A DNA stretch of 64,000 nucleotides from Terriglobus roseus (GTDB lineage Bacteria; Acidobacteriota; Terriglobia; Terriglobales; Acidobacteriaceae): NCBI RefSeq assembly GCF_900102185.1, contig NZ_LT629690.1, positions 1,922,001-1,986,000 of the forward strand, in the 5' to 3' direction. Shown here one piece after another: positions 38,051 to 47,226 of this stretch. Both the position numbers and the translations under genes were made by a program. Each line of letters begins with the position of its first letter. The first letter of the stretch is position 1. The notes beneath the pieces were generated by a model. It made no database searches. It saw only the letters and a list, made by a program, of their open reading frames with translations, and had not been told where the DNA came from.

Positions 38051-39154
38051 ATGACCAACATGCCGCCTATTGAGATTTTCATCGCAGAGGTGGAGGCTTT
38101 CGGCGGCGCGGAGCGCGCCGACCTTGCACTCTCACGCTGGCTTTATGACCATGGCATCGCGAATCGGATCCTTACATATCGAGATTCCGTTGGTCTCGCA
38201 AAATACGCATCGCACCCCGTCGATGTGATTACTCTAAATCCAGCCGGTGGGTTTCGCAGCAAACTAGCAGTGCTGAAGCAGCACTTTGCAGGCGTTTCAG
38301 CACAACCGCGACTCATCGTCTCCGGGTATCAGCCTGCGCTTCATGCCACCCTGGTTGGAGCGCGTGGCTTTCATTGCCTCATGCATGATACTCCAGCTCT
38401 TTTCAGTGATGCAGCCCATCGCTCACTGAAAGCGAAACTGCGCATCAAGCTGCAAAACTTCCTGACGGCTCGCGGTCTACGTTCAGGAGGCACCACCATT
38501 GTCACGAGTGAATTTCTCCGGTCTGAATGCCGCAAAGATTTTGGCATCGAAGCACAAATCGCACGCATGGGTGGCCTACCCTCTGCGGATGGCTTTCATG
38601 AACGCGCTTACTCCGGAACGCTAAATCTTCTTTCCGTTTCACGCATTGAAAACAACAAACGCGTCGACTGGATGCTGCAATCGCTCGCAGCCCTGGAGCA
38701 TGAGACAACTCCTCTATCATCGCGCTTCGACTGGCAACTGCGGCTAGCAGGAAAAGGCTCGCAGATTGACGCACTGCGAAGCATGGCAGAGTCCCTCGGC
38801 ATCGCACAACGTGTCCATTTTCTCGGTTTTGTTTCCGACGGCGAACTCAAGCAGCTGATACAAGAGTCGCATCTGTTTCTCATGCCAGCCTTACAGGGCT
38901 TTGGCATTCCTGCAGTGGAGGCGCTGCAATCCGGTATGCCTGTACTGCTTCATCGTGAAAGCGGCGTAAGCGATATTCTGCTGGATACTCCGTGGGCGAC
39001 TGTCTTTGAGGGTGGCGCGAAGGCCATGGCTCCAGCACTACTGCAGGCGATGACGCAAGCAGCGGAAGGGCACCATCTTGGTCATCCTCTTCCTCCGATC
39101 AATACTGAAGAGGAATGGGCTGAACGCGTAGCAAAACTTTGCCACTGGGTCTGA
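38051..39154 (+). CDS. Glycosyltransferase family 4 protein
   Basis: The 367-residue GT-B fold glycosyltransferase has an N-terminal acceptor domain with EVEAFGGAERADLALSRWL. The C-terminal nucleotide-sugar domain shows NLLSVSRIENNKRVDWML, LRLAGKGSQ, and the ExxxxxxxE-like PALQGFGIPAVEALQSGMPV. The acceptor is unknown. It follows aroA by 5 nt, a probable co-transcription with no obvious metabolic link. No other polysaccharide genes are near. Confidence 0.88.
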   Translation: MTNMPPIEIFIAEVEAFGGAERADLALSRWLYDHGIANRILTYRDSVGLAKYASHPVDVITLNPAGGFRSKLAVLKQHFAGVSAQPRLIVSGYQPALHATLVGARGFHCLMHDTPALFSDAAHRSLKAKLRIKLQNFLTARGLRSGGTTIVTSEFLRSECRKDFGIEAQIARMGGLPSADGFHERAYSGTLNLLSVSRIENNKRVDWMLQSLAALEHETTPLSSRFDWQLRLAGKGSQIDALRSMAESLGIAQRVHFLGFVSDGELKQLIQESHLFLMPALQGFGIPAVEALQSGMPVLLHRESGVSDILLDTPWATVFEGGAKAMAPALLQAMTQAAEGHHLGHPLPPINTEEEWAERVAKLCHWV

Positions 39155-39191
39155 TCAGTTTGTTTCGTAAACACGTTCGTTGCCAAACGAA

Positions 39192-39731
39192 CTACATCTT
39201 GTACTGCCCCATGTCATCATCGCCCAGGCCCTCAAGCCAGCGGCGGAGCTCATCGGAGTTTACGTCGCGACTTCCCTTCTGCCCTGCCTTTGCCGCTTCC
39301 ATCACGGAGCGGTTGACGTAGATTGGGCAGTCCGCACGCATTGCTAACGCCAACGCATCCGAAGGCCGAGCATCCATCGTTGAGATCTCGCCGTTGCGCT
39401 CCATCCAGAGGATGGCGAAGAACGTGTCATCCTTCAACTCTGAGATCACAACACGCGTTAAGCGCACATCGAGCGATCGCAATAGATTGCGCATAAGATC
39501 GTGGGTCATCGGCCGCGGCGGAGCATTCTTCTCAATCTCCAGCGCAATCGCATTTGCTTCAAAGATACCTACCCAAATGGGCAATACATCATCGCCATTT
39601 ACATCCTTCAGCACCACCATGGGCATATTGGTGACAGGGTCCATCATCAGTCCGCGAATACGGACTTCGATCTCCTCCCGCGTATTCTCGGAGGCGATGG
39701 AATCACGAAGCTGCTGTGCGGAATCGCTCAT
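39192..39731 (-). CDS. Bifunctional nuclease (BFN/DUF151) family protein
   Basis: The 179-residue protein has a DUF151 domain (about 20-140). It includes EVRIRGLMMDPVTNMPMVVLKD, LPIWVGIFEANAIALEIE, and the hallmark ARPSDALALAMRADCPIYV. The family is associated with plant nuclease activity and is widespread in bacteria with an uncertain role. Its ATG overlaps the miaB stop by 4 nt (39728-39731), so it is co-translated with miaB. Confidence 0.92.
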   Translation of the reverse strand: MSDSAQQLRDSIASENTREEIEVRIRGLMMDPVTNMPMVVLKDVNGDDVLPIWVGIFEANAIALEIEKNAPPRPMTHDLMRNLLRSLDVRLTRVVISELKDDTFFAILWMERNGEISTMDARPSDALALAMRADCPIYVNRSVMEAAKAGQKGSRDVNSDELRRWLEGLGDDDMGQYKM

Positions 39732-41059
39732 GCGGCACTCACTGCCTCGCCAACAAGGCTGTTCGGAAACGTCTTCGTCACACGTACATTCAGATAGCTA
39801 CCAATTGCGGGAAGAATCGGAAGCGATGTCGTAAAGTTCAACGTCTTATTCTGCGAAGTGCGACCAGTAACCTGGCCTCGTTGATGGTTATATCCCTCGA
39901 CCATCACTTCTACGATCTGATTAAGGTGACGCTCGTAGCTGATACGCTGCCTCTCGCGCTGCGCTTCGAGAAGACGTTGCAGACGCGACGCTTTCACCTC
40001 ATCGGACACTGTCTCAGCCATGCCGACAGCAGGGGTATTGGGGCGCGGTGAATACTGGAACGCAAAGACGCCATCGTATCCCACCACGTCCAGTAGGCTC
40101 ATCGTCTCTTCGAAATCTTCCTCGGTCTCGCCAGGAAAGCCAACGATAATATCCGTCGTCATGCTGATATCGCGCTTAGCTGCCTTGATCCACGCAATGC
40201 GCTCCAGGTACCACTCACGAGTGTATTCACGCTGCATCGCCTTCAACACCGCCGACGAACCACTTTGCACTGGCAGATGAACGTGATCGCAAATGGAAGG
40301 CATAGCGTCTATCACCTGCACAATGTCAGGCGTAAAGTCACGAGGGTGCGATGTGGTGAAACGCACACGGCGGACACCGGATAGCTCACCGACCATCGCC
40401 AGCACATCCGCAAAACTCTTCTTGCCCAGCGGATCATGGTAGCTGTTCACGTTCTGGCCAAGAAGCTGAATATCCGTATATCCAGCTTCTGCCATGCGCT
40501 TCGCTTCAGTAAGGATGCTTTCTGATGAACGCGACCGTTCCTTGCCACGCGTATACGGAACGACACAGTACGAGCAGAACTTATCGCAGCCCTCAATGAT
40601 GGTGATGTATCCACGATGAGGATTCGAACGAGCGGTGAATTCGGTGTCGAAGGTCTCTTCCGTCTGACGATCATCCAACCCGGTAATGCGCTTCTCGCCT
40701 GCTTCGAGACGTACCAACATCTCTGGCAGGTTGCGATACGACGCGGAGCCGGAAACCAACGACACAAACGGCGCCTTATCAAAAATCTTATTGCCTTCCT
40801 GCTGCGCCACGCAGCCCAGCACGGCAAATTTCTTTCCCTCGCCCTGCATGCGCTTGTATTCGTTCAAGCGATGGAAGACCTTCTGCTCCGCCTTATCGCG
40901 GATGGAGCAGGTGTTGTACAGGATGAGATCGGCCGCCTCTTCATCCTCCACACGCGAATAGCCCTCATGCTCCAAAGTGCCAATGACTTTTTCGGAGTCA
41001 TGGGCGTTCATCTGACAGCCAAAGGTTTCGATATAGAAGGTCTTCGCGGGGGTACTCAT
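39728..41059 (-). CDS. miaB: tRNA-2-methylthio-N6-dimethylallyladenosine synthase
   Basis: The 443-residue radical SAM methylthiotransferase acts on i6A37 of tRNAs reading U-starting codons. It has an N-terminal UPF0004 domain with three cysteines (TFGCQMN, NTCSIRDKAEQKVFHRL, LGCVAQQ). The radical SAM motif is GCDKFCSYCVVPYTRGKERSR, and a TRAM domain lies at the C-terminus. The start at 41059 has an AGGGGGTG Shine-Dalgarno. It leads a two-gene unit with the DUF151 gene. Confidence 0.95.
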   Translation of the reverse strand: MSTPAKTFYIETFGCQMNAHDSEKVIGTLEHEGYSRVEDEEAADLILYNTCSIRDKAEQKVFHRLNEYKRMQGEGKKFAVLGCVAQQEGNKIFDKAPFVSLVSGSASYRNLPEMLVRLEAGEKRITGLDDRQTEETFDTEFTARSNPHRGYITIIEGCDKFCSYCVVPYTRGKERSRSSESILTEAKRMAEAGYTDIQLLGQNVNSYHDPLGKKSFADVLAMVGELSGVRRVRFTTSHPRDFTPDIVQVIDAMPSICDHVHLPVQSGSSAVLKAMQREYTREWYLERIAWIKAAKRDISMTTDIIVGFPGETEEDFEETMSLLDVVGYDGVFAFQYSPRPNTPAVGMAETVSDEVKASRLQRLLEAQRERQRISYERHLNQIVEVMVEGYNHQRGQVTGRTSQNKTLNFTTSLPILPAIGSYLNVRVTKTFPNSLVGEAVSAA

Positions 41060-41312
41060 CACCCCCTAAGTATACGTCCCCCAGAAATTGAAGGCGAATT
41101 TGAGGCGAAAACGGCTCATATTCACGCGAGCCATATAACTGGCGGCAATGTCCGCTTAATCCAAATGCGTAATTACAGCTGAGTGAGCGTCGTCCGTCGG
41201 CCGAATACATATGCAACTTATGCTTTAGAAGCACCTACGCCCTGCAAGAGCTATACCGCAACTGGGATTGCTTTTGCCAGATGCTTATACGCCCTGTAGG
41301 AGATGTCGATCT

Positions 41313-42734
41313 ATGGCTACCAGCTGGAATCTCAACCGGCGACAGTTTCTCGCTGGTTCAGCGATTTGCCTTGCCGACAGCTTCGTCAGTCCTCTCGGGC
41401 ATAGGCCACGCCAGGAGCTCAATCTGCATCTGGCCTCCTCCTCTCTGGAAATCGCGAACAATCGATTCATCCGCACGACCAGCTACGCGAACTACCCTGC
41501 TGGCTCGGTGGTTCGGTTACAGCCAGACAGTTTTACCGACATACGCATCACGAACAGCACCGATCAAGAAGAGTTCGTACACTGGCATGGCCTTCGCGTG
41601 TCAGCCTCACTGGATGGGACGCCGGAAGAGGAAAGCCTAAGCGTCTCCGCTGTCGGCGTGCTGAGCTATGCACTGCCGCCGAGCGAGCCAGGATTTTATT
41701 TTGCGCATTCACATGCCATGTGCGAACACGATCTCTCGCGTGGTCCATACAGTGGGCAGTTCGTGCCGATGGTTATCGGTTCATTGCAATGTACTGAGCA
41801 TTTTGATCGCGAAGTCTTTCTTACCAGCCATGAGTGGGAGCCCAGTGTCTTCGATACCGCAGGCAACGAACGATCGCTGGAAGCGATGCATCATCTACGC
41901 GTCGACTCAGAATCCGAAGAGGGTGAAGAGGTTCCTGATGATGGATGGGATATCGTGTATCGCGCCGCAACTATTAACGGCAAGATTCTTGGAGAAGGCG
42001 AACCCATACGCGTCAGAAATAACGAGCGCATCCTCTTTCGCATTTTGAATGCCAGCGCAACGGAACGATTGCAACTATCGCTTCCTGGTCACCGCTTTCT
42101 TGTTGTTGCGCTTGATGGATACCCTGTTCCTAAACCAGCTTTTGTTGAAGTTGTCGAATTAGGTGTAGGTGAGCGACTAGATGCAATTGTCGTTATGGAC
42201 ACCCCTGGGATATGGGTTATGGGCTCACCCGAGGATAGACATCGCGCACTTGGAATGGGAGTTGTCGTCGAATATGCGGATCGCTCCGGAAAGCCAATCT
42301 GGAGTCCGCCCGCAGGGACTTCTGCCTGGGACTATCTTCGTTTCTCAGGCTCTGCTGTAAATGCCGCTCCCTGTCTTAGCAACCTTTCTTATCGCATAGA
42401 AAGACGACCTTCAAGGCCTGACGGATTCGAACGTTGGGCTATGGTTCCGTTGTCCTCTGCACAAGAGACGCTGCGTGTGGGCGAGCGATGCCGTATCACT
42501 CTTCTCAACAACTCTGATGAAGCGCATCCCATGCACCTTCACCGCTTCCCTTTTGAGTTGACGAGTGTTTCAGGACAACCATGTGCCGGCATCCGTAAAG
42601 ACACAGTGGTTGTGCCTCCATTTCAACAAGTTCAATTCGATGTTCAGCCCGACAGTAGTGGGCCCACGCTATTGCATTGCCATAACCAGATGCATATGGA
42701 CTGCGGCCTCAAGACTCTCCTCTCTATTTCTTAG
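41313..42734 (+). CDS. Tat-exported multicopper oxidase
   Basis: The 473-residue protein has a twin-arginine signal (NRRQFLAGSA near residue 9), so it folds in the cytoplasm before export. All four copper-binding motifs are present: HWHGLR, FAHSHAM, HPMHLHRF and LHCHNQMHMDCGL. The residue in the axial type-1 position is Leu, as in some high-potential laccases. The second motif lacks the usual downstream GLxG signature. The substrate (metal ion, phenol or other) is unknown. The start is set by TAGGAG and the Tat signal. It is first in a four-gene plus-strand run. Confidence 0.88.
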   Translation: MATSWNLNRRQFLAGSAICLADSFVSPLGHRPRQELNLHLASSSLEIANNRFIRTTSYANYPAGSVVRLQPDSFTDIRITNSTDQEEFVHWHGLRVSASLDGTPEEESLSVSAVGVLSYALPPSEPGFYFAHSHAMCEHDLSRGPYSGQFVPMVIGSLQCTEHFDREVFLTSHEWEPSVFDTAGNERSLEAMHHLRVDSESEEGEEVPDDGWDIVYRAATINGKILGEGEPIRVRNNERILFRILNASATERLQLSLPGHRFLVVALDGYPVPKPAFVEVVELGVGERLDAIVVMDTPGIWVMGSPEDRHRALGMGVVVEYADRSGKPIWSPPAGTSAWDYLRFSGSAVNAAPCLSNLSYRIERRPSRPDGFERWAMVPLSSAQETLRVGERCRITLLNNSDEAHPMHLHRFPFELTSVSGQPCAGIRKDTVVVPPFQQVQFDVQPDSSGPTLLHCHNQMHMDCGLKTLLSIS

Positions 42735-42747
42735 AAAGTAAGCCCTG

Positions 42748-44220
42748 ATGAATTCATTACGCGCGACACTGCTTCTGACTTTAGCTGCCTCTTCCATATC
42801 CGCCGCTGCACAACCAGGCAAAGCTCTACTTCCAGAACTGATTCGCACTGTTCCCTCTCCATATCGCGAAGAACTGGAAACGCTCCACACTGCTATCCCT
42901 ACTGAGGAACAACAGGCCGCGCTACAAAAGATTGCCGCTCAGCCAGAAGCAGGCCTCATCCTTGCGCTGAAGTACATCGGACAACAGCCGCAGGCCTTTG
43001 ATTTTCTGACAAAGCAGCTCTCGAAAGATACGGATGCGAATCACCGCCTTCTGATCCTGACGCAGAGCCTGCGTGGACAGGTTCGCTCTCTGCAGGCTTC
43101 GTCCCGATCCCTCCATTCTCCTTCTGCCGTACGCGCTGAGCTTGCAGAACAGCCTGAGAAGAGAATGCAGCTTCAAACCATCCTGGAACATCTCGTCGCT
43201 ACAGATTCAAATGCGGACGTCGCGCTTGAAGCGGCACGTGATCTGCGCAAGTTGAACTGGGGTGTAAATGGACAGTTTCTTCTAAAGGCCGCGGATAACG
43301 CACATCAACGACAAGATACAGCCGGAGAAACGGCGCTACGCAAGGAAGCCTATGACTGGCTTCCCTACGATGAACAGGTCAACTTGCCCACGTTTCTTCG
43401 TACCCCTCCACCGGTTTTCTCAGCGGTCCCGGAAAGTAAAGCGATTCGCGTGCTCGCCTTCGGTGATTTTGGAAACGGCTCTCCTGCACAAAAGCAACTC
43501 GCAGCAACGATGCTTACTTACAGTAAGCAACATCCGTTCGACTTCGGTATCACGGTCGGAGACAACTTCTATCCGCGCGGGGTATCCAGCCCCGATGATC
43601 CTCATTGGGTAAATGATTGGGAAAAGGTGTACGGGCCGCTCGGAATATCGTTCTATCCCGCTCTCGGCAACCATGATTACCTCCAAGCCGATGGTCCCGC
43701 AGCTGAGGTGATCTACACACACAAGAGTAAGACCTGGCACATGCCCGCCACTTTCTACACCTATACCGCGGGGCCTGTGCAGTTCTTTGTGATAGACACG
43801 ATGGAGATGTCAGACACAGCTCTGTATCAGCAGCAACTGGCATGGCTCGACGCAGAGATTGCCAAGAGCAAAGCGCGCTGGAAGGTTGTTTACGGCCATT
43901 ACCAGGTTTATTCAGCTTCGCGTGGTGACGAGCAGAATCTGATTGATCGTCTTATGCCAGTTCTTCGCAACGGCGTCAACCTTTTCTTGTGCGGTCATGA
44001 CCACAACCTGCAGGAACTGCAATCAGATGGCGGTGTGAGTTTCTTTGTAAGCGGAGCCGCCGGCGCTTCTCTGTATGACTTTACGCAGAAGAACTACACC
44101 CGCACGACATTTCAGGCGAAGCAGAACGGGTTCAATGTCATCGATGCCGATCAGAACAGCCTGAAGGTATCAGTGATAGGCATGGATGGAACCATTTTAA
44201 AGAGCGTGGATATTCATTAA
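42748..44220 (+). CDS. Exported metallophosphoesterase (acid phosphatase-like)
   Basis: The 490-residue protein has a signal peptide (1-21, ending SAAAQ) and an unassigned helical N-terminal region (about 25-225). A calcineurin-like phosphoesterase (about 230-490) has all five metal motifs: AFGDFGNG, VGDNFYPRG, ALGNHDY, VYGHYQVYS and CGHDHNLQ. This resembles purple acid phosphatase-like enzymes acting outside the cytoplasm. It begins 13 nt after the multicopper oxidase, implying one transcript. The large helical N-terminus is unusual for the family. Confidence 0.9.
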   Translation: MNSLRATLLLTLAASSISAAAQPGKALLPELIRTVPSPYREELETLHTAIPTEEQQAALQKIAAQPEAGLILALKYIGQQPQAFDFLTKQLSKDTDANHRLLILTQSLRGQVRSLQASSRSLHSPSAVRAELAEQPEKRMQLQTILEHLVATDSNADVALEAARDLRKLNWGVNGQFLLKAADNAHQRQDTAGETALRKEAYDWLPYDEQVNLPTFLRTPPPVFSAVPESKAIRVLAFGDFGNGSPAQKQLAATMLTYSKQHPFDFGITVGDNFYPRGVSSPDDPHWVNDWEKVYGPLGISFYPALGNHDYLQADGPAAEVIYTHKSKTWHMPATFYTYTAGPVQFFVIDTMEMSDTALYQQQLAWLDAEIAKSKARWKVVYGHYQVYSASRGDEQNLIDRLMPVLRNGVNLFLCGHDHNLQELQSDGGVSFFVSGAAGASLYDFTQKNYTRTTFQAKQNGFNVIDADQNSLKVSVIGMDGTILKSVDIH

Positions 44221-44317
44221 CGATGGAAGGGCTTGTGAAGCGGCCCCATTGTTTCTCAGGCTTTTCAAATCAATTGTTCTTTATGTTTGTTCTTTAACAG
44301 TGAGCTTTGGGGATCGC

Positions 44318-46711
44318 ATGACCGCTTCTCATTCAGGCCTTACACGTCGGAATTTCGTGATTCTAGGTAGCGCCTTCGCCAGCAGCCGTTTCTGTAACGC
44401 CCTTGAACCTACAATTGGGCAAGTAGTCGCTCAACCCTATTTCGCGGCGGCGAATCGGTCGATCCAATCTCTGGCGCGTCTCGGTTCTCCCATACGTTCC
44501 GCTGATGCAGAACAAATCGCCGTTCTGACGCAACAAAATGATCCTCAGGCAGTAAGCAAAGCAGAAGAGATACTCAGCCGCTACACATTGGCGAAACTCT
44601 CTCTCGGGCCCAATGGCGCTCCTCAAATTGCTATCGGTGAGGCTCCAAGACAACTTGTCGAACAAGGATGGCGTGTGTTCCTTGTGCGCGTTGAAAATCC
44701 ATCTGGCCAAAAGGGATCGCTCGTCTTTACAAGTGGAACTCGGACGATTGGCAATCTGGAAATTGTCAGCAAAGGAGCTGCGCAACGTACTGCGCTAGCG
44801 GATGCCCTGTACAAGGGACCGATGATCGAGGAGATGTGGCTCGCAACGGAGTTGTACGAACCTACCCCCATCCTCAGTGGAGGTGTAGCAGTTGCGACAA
44901 TACCTCTTCCTGAGATTCCGATTGAGTATCACATTGTGCAGCTATTCAGCCGCGATCATGGACCACGTACTACCAGCTTCTTTCTAAACGTTCTGATGGG
45001 ATCAAATGATCACGCCTTCCATCCCGCGCACCGACAGTTTGATTTCGAGTGCCTTCCATCTCACGAAATACCTTTACGAATTCTCGATACCAACGGGAAC
45101 GGCTGTGTTGCTTCGCTAACCATCAAAGACAAACTCAATCGTGTCTATCCGCCAAAGGCGATGCGCCTTGCTCCTGATCTATTCTTTCAAGAGCAGGTAT
45201 ACCGAGCCGACGGTGAAACAGTGCGCTTGACCGAGGGAGAATACCTGGTTAAGAGTGAGCGCGGCCCAGAATATCTTTGCGGCACTAAAGCGGTGCAGAT
45301 ACGTGGAGCTGCCTCTGTCATTGATGTGAAGCTAGAGAGATGGATTGACCCTTCGAAGTGGGGGTTCTACTCCGGGGATACACATATTCATGCCGCAGGA
45401 TGCTCTCACTACGAAAGGCCCACAGAAGGTGTCGGGCCTGAAACATTGATTCGACACATCCGCGGTGAAGCTCTGACAATTGGAGATGCTCTCAACTGGG
45501 GCCCAAGTTGGTACTACCAGAAGCAATTCTTTTCAGGCAATGCCGAGAGCCCCGTTGCAGCACTCGAACATCCTGAGTTGCAGAAAGCCTATGGCGTTAC
45601 TCTTCAACCACAGACCACACGCGAAGATGTAGAAAGCATCATTCGTTATGACGTCGAGGTCTCCCAGTTCCCGTCCAGTCATGCAGGTCACTTAGTTCTA
45701 TTGCAGCTGAAAGAACAGGACTATCCTGGAGCGCAACTTATCGAAGATTGGCCATCGTGGAATCTGCCAATTCTTAAGTGGGTAAAAGCACAAGGTGCCT
45801 ACGGGGGCTACGCGCATTGTGGCCTTGGAATGGTGGTTGATTCCACTGACCTTCCGAACTATGAAATCCCTCCCATGGACGGCATCGGCACACAGGAAGC
45901 AATCATCGATGTCACGCACGGATGCGTTGACTTTCTCTCCGGATGTGACAGCCTTCCAGTTGCAGAATTAAATGCTTGGTATCACATGCTCAATTGCGGA
46001 TTTCGTATGGCCATGGTTGGCGAAACGGACTTCCCCTGCATGAGCGATGGACGCGTGGGAGCAGGCCGCAGCTATGTGAAGCTTGGAACTCGTCCCAACG
46101 GCAATTCTGGATATACGGCTTGGATAGAAGGCCTCTTTAAGCCGCATCAATATTGCGGCGATGGCCGTAGTCATGTTCTTGAGTGCAAGGTAAACGGCCA
46201 GCCTCTTTCGGATTCCGACTTAGTCCTTGAATCCGGCGAGACTATCAATGTCGAAGTACTAATAGCCGCACGTCTGGAACCCGAACTTACGCCGGAGACC
46301 AAGGCACGCCGAGCAAACGAATCGGGCTACGACATCGAACGCGCACGGATTGGTAATACACGGCAAGTGCCTCTCGAACTGATCGTGAACGGATTGCCCG
46401 CAGCGATTATCAACATCGTGGCGGATGGAGTACCACGCGCTGTGGCTCTGAAGGCTAAGATTTCACGCAGTTCCTGGTGGGCTCTTCGCGTTTTGCCGTC
46501 CCTGCACACCCATCCATCCTTCGTGCGTGTTAATAACAAGCCCGTCCGAGCTTCGAAGAAAAGCGCAGAATGGTGCCGCGCATGCGTCGATAAAGTATGG
46601 GAAGTGAAATCGCCATTCATGCGGGAGAGCGAGCATCCGGCCGCTGCTACAGCATTTGAGCATGCACGCAAGACCTACGAACAGATCGCATCGGAGTGCG
46701 AGGTCGTATGA
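44318..46711 (+). CDS. Tat-exported CehA/McbA-type PHP metallohydrolase
   Basis: The 797-residue protein has a twin-arginine signal (TRRNFVILGSAFASS near residue 10). Its middle carries a PHP-like metal site (SGDTHIHAAGC, about 364-374) and the CehA/McbA pattern. Other His/Asp-rich segments follow (YGGYAHCGLGM, VGETDFPCMSDGRVG). Family members hydrolyse carbamates or phosphate esters. The real substrate here is not known. The N-terminal ~350 residues are beta-rich. The start at 44318 is set by GGGGAT and the Tat signal. An upstream in-frame start at 44249 would bury it. It overlaps the next gene by ATGA. Confidence 0.82.
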   Translation: MTASHSGLTRRNFVILGSAFASSRFCNALEPTIGQVVAQPYFAAANRSIQSLARLGSPIRSADAEQIAVLTQQNDPQAVSKAEEILSRYTLAKLSLGPNGAPQIAIGEAPRQLVEQGWRVFLVRVENPSGQKGSLVFTSGTRTIGNLEIVSKGAAQRTALADALYKGPMIEEMWLATELYEPTPILSGGVAVATIPLPEIPIEYHIVQLFSRDHGPRTTSFFLNVLMGSNDHAFHPAHRQFDFECLPSHEIPLRILDTNGNGCVASLTIKDKLNRVYPPKAMRLAPDLFFQEQVYRADGETVRLTEGEYLVKSERGPEYLCGTKAVQIRGAASVIDVKLERWIDPSKWGFYSGDTHIHAAGCSHYERPTEGVGPETLIRHIRGEALTIGDALNWGPSWYYQKQFFSGNAESPVAALEHPELQKAYGVTLQPQTTREDVESIIRYDVEVSQFPSSHAGHLVLLQLKEQDYPGAQLIEDWPSWNLPILKWVKAQGAYGGYAHCGLGMVVDSTDLPNYEIPPMDGIGTQEAIIDVTHGCVDFLSGCDSLPVAELNAWYHMLNCGFRMAMVGETDFPCMSDGRVGAGRSYVKLGTRPNGNSGYTAWIEGLFKPHQYCGDGRSHVLECKVNGQPLSDSDLVLESGETINVEVLIAARLEPELTPETKARRANESGYDIERARIGNTRQVPLELIVNGLPAAIINIVADGVPRAVALKAKISRSSWWALRVLPSLHTHPSFVRVNNKPVRASKKSAEWCRACVDKVWEVKSPFMRESEHPAAATAFEHARKTYEQIASECEVV

Positions 46712-47181
46712 TGCGTTCCGCGTGGCTCGTGACGCCATTCTTCCTGTTCGCATCGCTTTGGAGCAATGCTCAGGAGCATCTGCACCAGGGCGGAAAGCCC
46801 GGCAGCGCAGCACCGATCACGATTACCATCAATCCGGAATCGAGAGTCAGCGTGGTCCTTTCTGGATCACTCCCCGTACAAGAACGGTGTGGGGTCCTGA
46901 CAGCTCTACCAATCAAAGTCATTAATCAGAGTTTCGCGACGGTTCGGCTAGAAGCAAGCCTTATCAACAATTCGTCCTCTTCCGGAGTCACAATTGAGTT
47001 TCATCCTGAACCCTTAAGAGGGATACCAGAAGAATTCCGTAGCCTTGGTATCAGGCTGGCTCAATCGGGCCCAGTAGACATCACAATCTCTTTTGGCGCG
47101 CAGCATGTGGCCCACGATCTTGGCGGGCGAGATCAAATTCACTTTGTGATGCACTGTTTCCCCTCTCAGCCCGGGTGGTAG
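46708..47181 (+). CDS. Small exported protein of unknown function
   Basis: The 157-residue protein has a signal peptide (residues 1-21, ending WSNAQ) and a beta-rich mature part, probably an Ig-like sandwich, with two cysteines (QERCGVL and MHCFPS) that could form a disulfide. It is translationally coupled to the metallohydrolase (ATGA overlap), so it may be an accessory or partner subunit. No family recognised. It ends 45 nt from the convergent eCIS operon. Confidence 0.65.
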   Translation: MMRSAWLVTPFFLFASLWSNAQEHLHQGGKPGSAAPITITINPESRVSVVLSGSLPVQERCGVLTALPIKVINQSFATVRLEASLINNSSSSGVTIEFHPEPLRGIPEEFRSLGIRLAQSGPVDITISFGAQHVAHDLGGRDQIHFVMHCFPSQPGW

Positions 47182-47226
47182 CTAGATGTGCGGAACTTGA
47201 TTAGAGAGACAGCAGATCCGCATCCA

